Below the pieces are notes generated by a model. It worked only from the letters and a program-made list of their open reading frames with translations. It did no database searches and was not told the origin of the DNA. Made by a program: the position numbers and the translations under genes. A DNA stretch of 37,337 bases from an uncultured Cellvibrionales bacterium (lineage in GTDB: Bacteria; Pseudomonadota; Gammaproteobacteria; Pseudomonadales; Cellvibrionaceae). The stretch is taken from positions 1 to 37,337 of the forward strand of contig CAJWCA010000005.1 in NCBI GenBank assembly GCA_913020395.1, given 5' to 3'. Of this stretch, positions 7,819 to 15,542 are shown in pieces (within the stretch, counting starts at the first letter, position 1; each line of letters starts with the position of its first letter).

Positions 7819-9237
7819 CTAGCGTTGGCCGTGATCAAGTGACAATGGATGAACGTAGTTGGGTTTGTGACCCGCTTTTCGCACTGCGATCCCAACAAGA
7901 CAAGCATTCAACACCGCGTTTGCATGTGTTACTGAAAGTCTGGAGTAGTCCAGCATGGGAGCGAGGTCTGTAATCTCAAAACCAACAATCTCTTTAGCGG
8001 CACAAACATAACGTACCGTTTGGGTGACCTGCTCAATCCCGAGCCCCATTGCTTGCAGTCGTCCGGCCGCGATCATTTCAGCAGGAGCCAGAGCACTCAC
8101 ATCGATGGAAACAAAAAACGCCTCAGGTCCCCGGTCAACTTCTTTGCGAACGCGCTTTAGCACTTTGCTGAAACCTCTCCGCTGAATCTCGGCCATCGTG
8201 TGATAGAAAACACCTTTGTCTTGCAGCCACTGCAAAGTCTCTACATCGACATCAGGTCCCCTTAAACCGACCTGAATAGTATCCCCACCATTCACAATAC
8301 CCTCTTCAAGCAACAAATACATTGCCTGCCTGTCTGAAACGGTGTGATCTTCAAATCGCTCTGCGTCTGGATGAGCACTGAAATGCAATAGACCAAATGA
8401 ACCCGCTCCATGCATTTTGGCAACACCTTTAACCCCGGGATAAAGCATTGAGGTATCCCCTCCCACGATCATCGGAATGGCACCTGTGCCCGCTGTTTCC
8501 GCAATCATTTCTACAACGTGATCCACTGTTCTTTCGATGCTGATCCAATCAAAATAAATATCGCCGTAATCCACCACTGACAATATCTCGAAAGGTTTAA
8601 TGAGTGACTGTATGTCCGGAGTGGCAATGGTATTCAGCGCACGCATTTGATTCGGCGCCCGCCCAGCATCCCGTCGGCCGCTACTCATGTTGTTGGGCAC
8701 ACCAACAATGGCAACGTCAACATTGCCGGCGATCAAATCCTCTGGCCAAATAGCCACCTTAGCACCACCAAAAGTGGGCACACCAGATTTTGGGTGCAGA
8801 TAGCGATGCACGCTGAAAGGGCCAGCTTCACGTTTATCATCACGCAGCGCAGGAGGTGTGCGTAAAGCCCATACAAAATTTTTGGTTTTTAAGTTCAGTG
8901 GTGCGGCACCCATGTCGCGCTCGGGCGAATAGCTCATTTGCCGGGCTATGCCCATCAAGTCATTTATCAGCTTCTCCAAACTTTCCGGACTGCGGCTTGC
9001 GAGTTCATGTTCGAGTTGTCGTTCCGGTATGAACTTGACAGCATCACCCGAGGTGATAAAAGAGCGCTGCTCATGACTTAAAGCATTAAGCTTGTCGGCA
9101 AAAGGTTTCGGCACTACCCATTCGCCTCGCGCAATCGAGGCGGGAAGAAGGAGAAATACTAACAAAGATAAAGCCAGGCTCAGAATATAGCTCGAACTAC
9201 CCACTGGCTTTGCTGGAGATACCGTAATTCTTTTCAA
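7819..9237 (-). CDS. Exported ureohydrolase paralogue with a degenerate metal site (probable pseudoenzyme)
   Basis: A 472-residue protein in the same family as its downstream neighbour, with a clear signal peptide (ILSLALSLLVFLLLPAS). Both share an unusual N-terminal extension (LSxExxxFxxxGDAxxF). The fold motifs remain but the metal site is broken: GGDTS (T262 for His), HFSAHPDA (S287 for Asp, with H289 and D291 kept) and SIDVSALAPA (D379 kept, S381 for Asp). The downstream Glu position reads ITDLAPMLD (Asp). Three of six ligands are lost, so two-manganese catalysis is unlikely; it may be a scaffold, regulatory subunit or binding protein. The start is TTG 9237, chosen because AAGGGA precedes it, the signal peptide needs it, and no ATG or GTG is available. 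Nine bases separate it from the active-looking paralogue. Confidence 0.88.
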   Translation of the reverse strand: MKRITVSPAKPVGSSSYILSLALSLLVFLLLPASIARGEWVVPKPFADKLNALSHEQRSFITSGDAVKFIPERQLEHELASRSPESLEKLINDLMGIARQMSYSPERDMGAAPLNLKTKNFVWALRTPPALRDDKREAGPFSVHRYLHPKSGVPTFGGAKVAIWPEDLIAGNVDVAIVGVPNNMSSGRRDAGRAPNQMRALNTIATPDIQSLIKPFEILSVVDYGDIYFDWISIERTVDHVVEMIAETAGTGAIPMIVGGDTSMLYPGVKGVAKMHGAGSFGLLHFSAHPDAERFEDHTVSDRQAMYLLLEEGIVNGGDTIQVGLRGPDVDVETLQWLQDKGVFYHTMAEIQRRGFSKVLKRVRKEVDRGPEAFFVSIDVSALAPAEMIAAGRLQAMGLGIEQVTQTVRYVCAAKEIVGFEITDLAPMLDYSRLSVTHANAVLNACLVGIAVRKAGHKPNYVHPLSLDHGQR

Positions 9238-9511
9238 TGACTTATCCCTTTCATTAAGACAAAGTAACAGTCTTTATTAAATCGGCAGAAGGGACTAGCT
9301 CAGTACGACAGATTCCTTTCCGCAGCGAAGGCAGGAGAACTTATGACAGAAATGTATTCAATCTATGAACGCTAGCAGGGGGTTGGGGATTGTCAAACGA
9401 TCGAACCCCTCATCGCGCGAGGAAAGGCTCGTGAAACCAAAGATATACACTCCCTTACAAAGAGAGTGTGACCACAAAAACGCTGATTTTCCTTTCCAGG
9501 TCAACTATTAA

Positions 9512-10051
9512 TTACTGTACAAACACCGTCGCGACCGCATAGCTACTATACAGCCCTTCACTGTCGATCGCGGCAATCTTGAACTCATAGTCGCCAGAAT
9601 TAAGACCCGACAGCACCAGCTCCGTTGTCTGTGCATCGGTGATATTTTCCGAGTAGTAAAGAGGCTCTCCCACCTTTTTGAATAATATTTCATAGCCATT
9701 AATTTCATACAATTCAAGCGTCTCTCCGTTCTCTCGGAAGGAAGGCACAGACCAACTCAGTGTTAAGGACGCCACACTGACTTCGGCCTCGGTAACGGGT
9801 GTAGACGCCTCGGTATCAGGTGTAGGCGTCTCGGTAACGGTTGTAGACGCCTCGGTATCAGATGTAGGCGTCTCGGTAACGGGTGTAGACTCGTCGGTTC
9901 CAGCGCAATAGTTACCAGGATAACCCGCTTTCTTGGCCCAGCCTTTTAAATTTTGATTTTTGTCACAAGGGTCCCTTTCTTTTGCCTCTGCCTCGATGCT
10001 GGCAAAAGTTATCAATAAAAACAGGGAAAGAACGAAGGTCAATAAACGCAT
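9512..10051 (-). CDS. Secreted fibronectin type III protein with a seven-residue repeat linker
   Basis: From ATG 10051 the protein has 179 residues (the track uses GTG 10063, four residues longer; neither has a convincing ribosome site). A signal peptide (LLTFVLSLFLLITFASIEAEA) is followed by a short module with two cysteines (DPCDK ... GYPGNYC), a Thr/Pro/Glu-rich linker of five seven-residue repeats (such as STPVTET, PTSDTEA), and one fibronectin type III domain (LTLSWSVP ... GYEILFKK ... SGDYEFKIAAIDSEGLYS). Fn3 domains usually mediate binding or act as spacers in secreted enzymes; no catalytic domain is present. The linker is encoded by a 21-bp tandem repeat. It is on the same strand as the ureohydrolase operon, 274 bases upstream of it. 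Confidence 0.8.
   Translation of the reverse strand: MRLLTFVLSLFLLITFASIEAEAKERDPCDKNQNLKGWAKKAGYPGNYCAGTDESTPVTETPTSDTEASTTVTETPTPDTEASTPVTEAEVSVASLTLSWSVPSFRENGETLELYEINGYEILFKKVGEPLYYSENITDAQTTELVLSGLNSGDYEFKIAAIDSEGLYSSYAVATVFVQ
9788..9892. repeat. 21-bp tandem repeat, five units, in frame within the fn3 gene
   Basis: Five consecutive 21-bp units begin with CTCGGTAAC or CTCGGTATC at 9788, 9809, 9830, 9851 and 9872. The two unit types alternate, giving a 42-bp higher-order period. Each unit encodes seven residues, so copy number can change without shifting the frame. Confidence 0.9.
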
Positions 10052-10302
10052 AGTTAATACCACTTTTATGCCGAGAAGAATCTGTGTTGTTGGAGGGCAG
10101 TTTATAGAGCGGGGTCATTCAATCTGTGTCTTAGCTCACAGCTTGACACTCAAAAGGACTAAAACCGGGTTTATAACGACAAGAATGAGACGCGCGTCAC
10201 ACTATCACCTGCGTTGATTGCCCGGCATTCAGCAGGTGATGTTCTCCTTTTCACCCGCCTGTGAGATGCTGCGGGCAGAATTTCAGCCGCGAGAGATGAG
10301 TC

Positions 10303-11109
10303 ATGGATCTACAGGGAAAAATTATTGTTGTGACAGGCGCTGCCAATGGCATTGGCAAGGCTATGGCCCGCCGTTTTCACCAAGACAAACCAGAAAAAAT
10401 TATATTGGTTGATGTCGACAAAAAAGGGCTACAGGCGCTGGCCGAAGAACTGAGTGATACAACGGTATTTGTTTGCGATATGGCTTGCGAGGACGACGTA
10501 GCCCGGTTAATTCGGGAGACTGAAGCGGCCCACGGTCGCATTGACCTCTATTGTGGCAATGCCGGAATTTTCCGCATGGGCGGTGTCGAAACCGCCAACG
10601 AAGACTTTCAGAAAGTGTGGGACATCAATGTACAGTCCCACATATATGCTGCGCGAGCCGCCCTCCCGAAAATGCTTGAAAGAGGGCAAGGTTATTTCCT
10701 CATAACGGCATCGGCTGCCGGCATGCTGACACAGCTGGGGTCTTTAAGTTACTCCATGAGCAAACACGCGGCCCTGTCTTTTGCCGAGTGGCTGGCCGTT
10801 TCCCATGGGCATCAGGGCATCAAGGCCTCGGCACTTTGCCCCCAGGCAGTTGAATCAAACATGACAGCGGGCACTGATGGCAGCGTGGCTGGCATTGACG
10901 GCATGTTGCCTGCAGCGGATGTCGCAGAGTGTGTGGTGGCCGGGCTCGCGGCGGAGCAGTTCATGATTTTGCCCCACCCTGTGGTGAAGAAGTATTTTCA
11001 AAACAAAGCCAATGACTACGAACGCTGGATTGGCGGCATGAAGAAACTGCAGGAGCAATTTAGTCAACTGGCGCCTGAAAATACCGACACGGGTGCCGAT
11101 GTGTTGTAA
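10303..11109 (+). CDS. Short-chain dehydrogenase/reductase
   Basis: A classical SDR of 268 residues. The cofactor motif TGAANGIG lies at residues 11-18, and an Asp at the end of the second strand (LVDVD, D37) favours NAD(H) over NADP(H). NAG (residues 86-88) is present, and the catalytic tetrad reads N109, S137, Y150 and K154 (YSMSK). The substrate is unknown; the family covers alcohols, ketones, sugars and steroids. The start ATG has GAGAGATGAG just upstream. The ABM monooxygenase gene follows 50 bases later on the same strand and is probably co-transcribed, so the two may act on the same compound. The C-terminus (about 215-268) is mostly helical with a charged tail. Confidence 0.93.
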   Translation: MDLQGKIIVVTGAANGIGKAMARRFHQDKPEKIILVDVDKKGLQALAEELSDTTVFVCDMACEDDVARLIRETEAAHGRIDLYCGNAGIFRMGGVETANEDFQKVWDINVQSHIYAARAALPKMLERGQGYFLITASAAGMLTQLGSLSYSMSKHAALSFAEWLAVSHGHQGIKASALCPQAVESNMTAGTDGSVAGIDGMLPAADVAECVVAGLAAEQFMILPHPVVKKYFQNKANDYERWIGGMKKLQEQFSQLAPENTDTGADVL

Positions 11110-11159
11110 CTACAACAAACAACCAACCTTTCAATCACCTCATCTCTAAGGAAATTAGC

Positions 11160-11450
11160 ATGGCAATTGGTGTAACGGCAAAACTACAGGTTCAAGCGGG
11201 AAAAAACGAAGCATTTGAAGGTATTTTCAAACGCCTGATGGAACAAGTTAGAGCCAACGAACCTGGCTGTACGTTTTATTCTCTGCACCAGTCCCGGGAA
11301 GATGCTCAACTGTATATTGTTTTGGAACAATATACAGACGAAGCCGCTTTGGCCGCACACGGTAAAACCGATTACTTCCGCGAAATAGGCCAGGAACTTG
11401 CGCCCTGCATGGCTGCCGCTCCGGTCCTCGAAATAATGGATACCGTATAA
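11160..11450 (+). CDS. ABM-domain monooxygenase (putative quinol monooxygenase type)
   Basis: A 96-residue ferredoxin-like alpha-beta protein with the ABM pattern: AKLQVQAGKNEAFEGIFKRL, NEPGCTFYSLHQSREDAQLY, IVLEQYTDEAALAAHGKTDYFREIG. Family members include YgiN-type quinol monooxygenases and polyketide anthrone oxygenases, which use no cofactor. The EQY-x-DEAALAAH segment is the best-conserved part. AAGGA lies eight bases before the ATG. It follows the SDR gene closely and ends 11 bases before the convergent unknown gene at 11462. Confidence 0.9.
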   Translation: MAIGVTAKLQVQAGKNEAFEGIFKRLMEQVRANEPGCTFYSLHQSREDAQLYIVLEQYTDEAALAAHGKTDYFREIGQELAPCMAAAPVLEIMDTV

Positions 11451-11461
11451 ACCCACCCGTG

Positions 11462-11920
11462 TCATAACAAGTGAGCGGGTATCAAGTCCGTGCGCTTATC
11501 CCCGATTGGCCGAATGGCGACCCTACAGTGTTTTGTTACTGCCGGGTCGGCTCGGCTTTCCACAACGGTAAGAGTTCCACCTAGTTTCTTTATCAATTCA
11601 CGGTCGTAATTCATCATTTTATAACAGGCCTGTACATTGCCCGTTCCCACCAGCGAACAGTCTGCGTGTACCAAGCCGTAGCCGGTCCCGTCTTCAATAC
11701 GGTCGAGTGAACAAATCCCTCTGGGAAACATTCTTAGCCATTCTTCAGTAATCGCCTCCGGCGTGCCCTGCTTGCTGCCTTTCTTTGAAAGCAAGGTTAG
11801 TTTGGCCAACAAAGTTGTGAGCAGCCAAGTGGTTACTCCGTGATGTGGCCTCTGCGCCAAACGACCCAGGAACTGGGTAATTCGATTAAATCGCTTTGCA
11901 TCTTTACTGAGTTCTCGCAT
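11462..11920 (-). CDS. Cys-containing cytoplasmic protein, possibly ATC-hydrolase-like
   Basis: The ORF track starts at 12025, but ATG 11920 has AGGA five bases before it and gives a compact 152-residue protein, so I use that start. Features: a basic helical N-terminus, a hydrophobic TTWLLTTLLAKLTLL helix, then a globular part with three conserved-looking cysteines: RGICSLDRI, HADCSLVGTGNVQACYKMM and KHCRVAI. The C-SLVGTG-x-x-x-AC-x-x-MxxYDR...LGGxL pattern recalls proteins assigned to the L-2-amino-thiazoline-4-carboxylic acid hydrolase domain, but this is recollection only. The gene is divergent from the GlxA-type regulator at 12064 with 143 bases between, so that regulator may control it. 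Confidence 0.6.
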   Translation of the reverse strand: MRELSKDAKRFNRITQFLGRLAQRPHHGVTTWLLTTLLAKLTLLSKKGSKQGTPEAITEEWLRMFPRGICSLDRIEDGTGYGLVHADCSLVGTGNVQACYKMMNYDRELIKKLGGTLTVVESRADPAVTKHCRVAIRPIGDKRTDLIPAHLL

Positions 11921-12063
11921 GATAATCCTACTAATGAGTGACTGATTTATGCGGGTATTCGTAGCGTTGGGAATACCAGAGCACTTTTCCTTCAGCCAGA
12001 TTACCCATTGTGCGCCTTTCCTCACAGTGGCAAAATTGACACAATACAGACAGGATTGGACAA

Positions 12064-13062
12064 ATGAAGTCGATAGCCATTATCACATTTGAGGGCATGT
12101 TTGATTCATCGCTATCCATCACTCTGGATATATTGCGCAGCGCCAATCAAATAGCCACCGCCCAGGGTGAGGGCAGCCTGGGCGTTGATTTTGGCCTGTA
12201 CAGTGCGTCTGGCGAGCCGGTTAAAACCGCCGGTGGTCTGGTGATAAACCCACGCTCAGCGCTGGGCGATATCAAAAAGGTGGACGTTGTGATTTTGCCC
12301 GGCCTGGGCATCTCTGACGGCGAGCAGCTGAATAGGGTTCTAAAACAACAGGACGCCAATCAAATCATTCACTTTTTACGCGATCAACACCGGGCCGGCA
12401 GCACTATCCTGGGTTCTTGTTCCGCCTCTTTCTTTTTGGCCGAAGCGGGTATTTTTAGTGACAGTATGGCGACCACAAGCTGGTGGCTCGCAGACGAATT
12501 CAGGCGTAAATATCCGTCTGTAAAACTGCAGACAGAGAAAATGATTACCACAGGAAAGAACTATTTATGCGCGGGGGCAGCCATGGCCCAGGCCGACCTG
12601 ATGATGGTGTTGGTCTCATCATTGTACGGTACTGTAGTTGCCAGGCAGGTTGCCAATTACCTGCTTATCGATCAGCGAGAATTTCAATCCCAATACATTA
12701 TGTCAGGGCTTCTCAGTCACAAATACCCGGAGATAGAAAAGGCAGAGCGCTGGATCAGGCAGCACCTGTCCGGCACTTTCAGCATATCCGATTTGGCCGC
12801 GGCGGTGGGCATTGGCAAACGTACACTGGCAAGGCGCACCCAAGAGGCAATGGGGCTAAGCCCACTGCAGTTTGTGCAGCAAATCCGCGTAGAATCTGCC
12901 ATTCATTTGCTGGAAACCACTCACAAATCCTTCGATGTCATCGCCTTTGAATTAGGGTATTCAGACGCAGCAACGCTCAGACGGCTGCTGCAACGACACA
13001 CAGGAAAATCTCCTGCCCACTTCAGGCTAGCCCACACTGTTTCTTCTACAAGCCAACACTAA
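12064..13062 (+). CDS. GlxA-type regulator (DJ-1/PfpI domain plus AraC HTH)
   Basis: A 332-residue protein. Residues about 1-180 form a DJ-1/PfpI-like domain with the nucleophile-elbow region ILGSCSASFFLAEAGIF and TTSWW. Residues about 220-325 are a double AraC helix-turn-helix (FSISDLAAAVGIGKRTLARRTQEAMGLSPLQFVQQIR ... IAFELGYSDAATLRRLLQRHTGKSP). GlxA-type regulators sense small molecules through the DJ-1-like domain. The elbow cysteine is followed by SA rather than the usual TG, so ligand binding may differ. AGGA lies eight bases before the ATG. The stop overlaps the convergent Lrp/AsnC gene's stop by four bases. A target is likely the divergent gene at 11462 or the SDR/ABM pair. Confidence 0.92.
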   Translation: MKSIAIITFEGMFDSSLSITLDILRSANQIATAQGEGSLGVDFGLYSASGEPVKTAGGLVINPRSALGDIKKVDVVILPGLGISDGEQLNRVLKQQDANQIIHFLRDQHRAGSTILGSCSASFFLAEAGIFSDSMATTSWWLADEFRRKYPSVKLQTEKMITTGKNYLCAGAAMAQADLMMVLVSSLYGTVVARQVANYLLIDQREFQSQYIMSGLLSHKYPEIEKAERWIRQHLSGTFSISDLAAAVGIGKRTLARRTQEAMGLSPLQFVQQIRVESAIHLLETTHKSFDVIAFELGYSDAATLRRLLQRHTGKSPAHFRLAHTVSSTSQH

Positions 13063-13535
13063 CAGTCGGATATGGGTAAGGAAGTGCTCACTTTATTGGA
13101 TTGAATAACCACTCGGGAATGAAACTTCTTTATATTCGGGTCCGCCATCAAGAGCCTTCTGGATAGGGTGTCAAATTGATTCATGCCCTCCACTACAAAG
13201 ATCGCAACAAAATCTACCTCGCCGGCGGTGTAATACAACTGCTGCACATGAACCTCGCCTGTAAAGCGCTCAATGATGTCGTCCAAGGCCTTTTCACCAC
13301 CACTGTCCAACACCACCTCAACGATTATCGTGGTCAATCCGGAAAACTGGTTACTGTCTAAAACAGCAACCTCTTTCTGAATCAGCCCCCTGTATTTCAA
13401 TTTTTTAATACGACGCTGGCAGGCAGATGCCGACAGCCCCACCCTATGCCCCAACACTTCGGTGCTCTGGCGAGCATCGACCTGAAGCTCCTTCAACAGC
13501 GCCAAATCAAACTTATCCACGCATAAATCCACCAT
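13059..13535 (-). CDS. Lrp/AsnC family transcriptional regulator
   Basis: A 158-residue protein with the family's N-terminal HTH (FDLALLKELQVDARQSTEVLG, then GLSASACQRRIKKLKYRGLI) and a C-terminal RAM/AsnC ligand-binding domain (TTIIVEVVLDSGG ... YYTAGEVDFVAIFVVEGMNQFDTLSRRLL). These proteins form octamers or dimers that bind amino acids or other small metabolites. A perfect 10-bp inverted repeat lies 10 bases before the start codon, and the gene is divergent from the GST gene. Autoregulation and control of the GST gene from that site are the simplest reading. No strong Shine-Dalgarno is visible. Its last four bases overlap the convergent GlxA-type gene. Confidence 0.92.
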   Translation of the reverse strand: MVDLCVDKFDLALLKELQVDARQSTEVLGHRVGLSASACQRRIKKLKYRGLIQKEVAVLDSNQFSGLTTIIVEVVLDSGGEKALDDIIERFTGEVHVQQLYYTAGEVDFVAIFVVEGMNQFDTLSRRLLMADPNIKKFHSRVVIQSNKVSTSLPISDC

Positions 13536-13545
13536 TAACAGCCAG

Positions 13546-13569
13546 ATAACGCCTAATAGTAGGCGTTAT
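13546..13569. promoter_or_regulatory. Perfect inverted repeat between Lrp/AsnC and GST genes, candidate operator
   Basis: Arms ATAACGCCTA and TAGGCGTTAT are exact reverse complements separated by ATAG. It ends 10 bases from the Lrp/AsnC start codon and lies 82 bases before the GST start. It could be a regulator-binding site or a hairpin in the regulator's leader RNA. Confidence 0.6.
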
Positions 13570-13651
13570 TAGCGACACTTTAAAGCGCCATCGACCGGAG
13601 CGCCAGCTACAATAGCCTCAGTTTTCTAACAACAAGTTAATAGGTACTCTC

Positions 13652-14317
13652 ATGGCACGCATTCTTTACAGCGGAAACCGCAATGCATCCAGCTGGGCTT
13701 TCAGAGCATGGCTGGCGTTAAAGGAACAGGGCATCGAATTTACAGAACAGATCATCGACATTCGCAGGCCACAGCGCTGGAAAAATCTCGATGAGATAGG
13801 TGCGTTTTCTCCTCCTGCGGCGGTACCCGTGCTGGATGATGATGGTACGATCATTTTCGACTCCATGGCCATCATGGAATACGCCAACGAGCTGGGTGAT
13901 GGCTCACTGCTGCCTCGTGAGTTAAAGCTGCGCGCTAAAGCCCGTGCATTTGCTGCTTGGCAGCATTCAACCTTTTCTAGAACCTGCCCCTGCCTTTCCT
14001 TTGAAAGTGCGTTTTATGCTGACAAAAAAACACTCTCTAAGGATGAAATAGATGCAATAGAGTGGGTATACAATATCTGGGAAACCTCCATAAAAGCGTG
14101 TGCTGGCGACTATCTGGTCGGTGACTATTCGCTGGCGGACATTGCCCTGATCCCTTCTGTTGTAAGGTTCAGCTCCCACCTCCAACCGGGCGACAATTGG
14201 CCCTGCACCGCAGCCTGGATTGAGCGACTACTCGCACGGCCACACGTCAAAACCTGGATGGATGAAGCATACCAACAGCCACCCATTTATCTTCCCGGAT
14301 ATAGAGGAGACAGTTAG
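13652..14317 (+). CDS. Glutathione S-transferase family protein
   Basis: A 221-residue cytosolic GST. The thioredoxin-like N-terminal domain (1-80) begins YSGNRNASSWAFRAWLALKEQG, with NASSW at the catalytic Ser/Cys position, and has the cis-proline VPVL and the glutathione-binding D-S segment (IFDSMAIMEYANE). The helical C-terminal domain holds the folding motif GDYSLADIALIP. The substrate is unknown. AGG sits about eight bases before the ATG. It is divergent from the Lrp/AsnC regulator and 97 bases upstream of the second GlxA-type regulator. With the MAPEG gene further on, it gives the region a glutathione or electrophile-handling theme. Confidence 0.93.
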   Translation: MARILYSGNRNASSWAFRAWLALKEQGIEFTEQIIDIRRPQRWKNLDEIGAFSPPAAVPVLDDDGTIIFDSMAIMEYANELGDGSLLPRELKLRAKARAFAAWQHSTFSRTCPCLSFESAFYADKKTLSKDEIDAIEWVYNIWETSIKACAGDYLVGDYSLADIALIPSVVRFSSHLQPGDNWPCTAAWIERLLARPHVKTWMDEAYQQPPIYLPGYRGDS

Positions 14318-14414
14318 TAAGGCTTAGGGCTTCTGTGTAAACTGCTTGCAACTTTTCCAAATCCACGCCCACCACCTCGATAGTTAGCGCTGGGCGAGAC
14401 AGGACACACAGACA

Positions 14415-15392
14415 ATGAAGCAGGTCGTTATATTAGCCTCTGAACGGTGTTTACTTTCTACAGTTGCCGGCCCTATGGACATGTTTTTACAGGCGGGTGT
14501 TCTCTGGAATGGATTGCTCGGCAAAGAGCCTTCCCCTTTTTTTGAGGTGAAGGTAGTCACCATTGATGGCAACAATGTCACCAGTAATAATCAAATGCCT
14601 ATTGTGCCGAACTGCGCGGCAACTGAAGTGGAACAGGCAGACCTGGTGCTCATCCCCTCTCAGGGATATCAATTCGACCCCCATAGTGAAGACTATCTGG
14701 CTCGAGTTGACTGGTTGAAAAACTGTTATGAAAAAGGTGCGGACCTTGCGAGCATTTGCACCGGTGCCTTTCCCCTCGCATCAACAGGCTTGCTGGACGG
14801 AAAAACTGCAACCACGCACTGGGGTGTTGCCAAACAGTTTAAAGCCGCGTTTCCGGCCGTGGAGCTAAGAACAGATTTAATGGTCACCGACGAAGATAGG
14901 CTTTTTTGCGGTGGTGGCCTGACCGCCGATCTAAATCTCTCCCTCTATCTCATCAACAAATATTGTGGTCGAGAAATTGCGCTACAGAGTTCACGCTGCA
15001 CGCTGGTTGATTTAGACCGGGTTTCACAGCTGCCCTTTAGTGTTTTTTCACCGGAGCGAGACCACAACGACCATGAAATCTTGAATGCCCAGGATTGGAT
15101 TGGTCTTCACTTCAGGGAGAACATAAACCTGGACGCACTGGCGGAAAAATCTGGCATGAGTTTGCGTAATTTCAATCGGCGATTCAAGGCGGCAACCGGC
15201 GAGACGGCGGTGAAATATATGCAGCTGACTCGCATTGAATCCGTAAAGTTTGAACTTGAAAATACTCGACGTCCGTTTGAGGAAATAGCGGTAGAAGTAG
15301 GATATGAAAACGTCAGCTTTCTACGCAGGATATTTAAAAGCAACACGGGCCTGTCTCCAACCGTATACCGGAAAAAATTCTCCCTGTCTTAA
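14415..15392 (+). CDS. GlxA-type regulator (second copy in cluster)
   Basis: A 325-residue protein with the same design as the gene at 12064 but closer to the family norm. The DJ-1/PfpI domain has the classic ASICTGAFPLASTGLLDGKTATTHW region, and the C-terminal AraC domain reads INLDALAEKSGMSLRNFNRRFKAATG ... IAVEVGYENVSFLRRIFKSNTGLSP. The two copies are clearly diverged rather than a recent duplication: identity outside the HTH looks low by eye. Candidate targets are the GST upstream and the MAPEG gene 150 bases downstream, all on the plus strand. AGGA lies about 10 bases before the ATG. Confidence 0.93.
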   Translation: MKQVVILASERCLLSTVAGPMDMFLQAGVLWNGLLGKEPSPFFEVKVVTIDGNNVTSNNQMPIVPNCAATEVEQADLVLIPSQGYQFDPHSEDYLARVDWLKNCYEKGADLASICTGAFPLASTGLLDGKTATTHWGVAKQFKAAFPAVELRTDLMVTDEDRLFCGGGLTADLNLSLYLINKYCGREIALQSSRCTLVDLDRVSQLPFSVFSPERDHNDHEILNAQDWIGLHFRENINLDALAEKSGMSLRNFNRRFKAATGETAVKYMQLTRIESVKFELENTRRPFEEIAVEVGYENVSFLRRIFKSNTGLSPTVYRKKFSLS

Positions 15393-15542
15393 AGGCTTAA
15401 TGGCCGCGTTTTGTCCCTATCAGACTTTTATTGTCCTTCCCAGTACTAACGCCAGACCTTACAACTCCGTATATTCTAGTTGACATGCCGGAGCCAGCAT
15501 ACGGGCCGGAGACATTCTTTGAGACTGTAAGGAAAAACTATA

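Noticed and set aside
9343-9375. Ten-codon ORF (MTEMYSIYER) with AGGAG upstream in the gap before the ureohydrolase operon
   Set aside because: Good ribosome site, but it is on the opposite strand to both neighbours and too short to support without conservation or expression data.
9376-9475. Weak hairpins (GGGGTT/AACCCC and ACACTC/GAGTGT) in the gap 9238-9511
   Set aside because: Stems of six base pairs with no T tract; not enough to call terminators. Nothing else is visible in this gap.
10143-10178. TTGACA with TATAAC downstream before the SDR gene
   Set aside because: The spacer is 23 bases, too long for a sigma-70 promoter.
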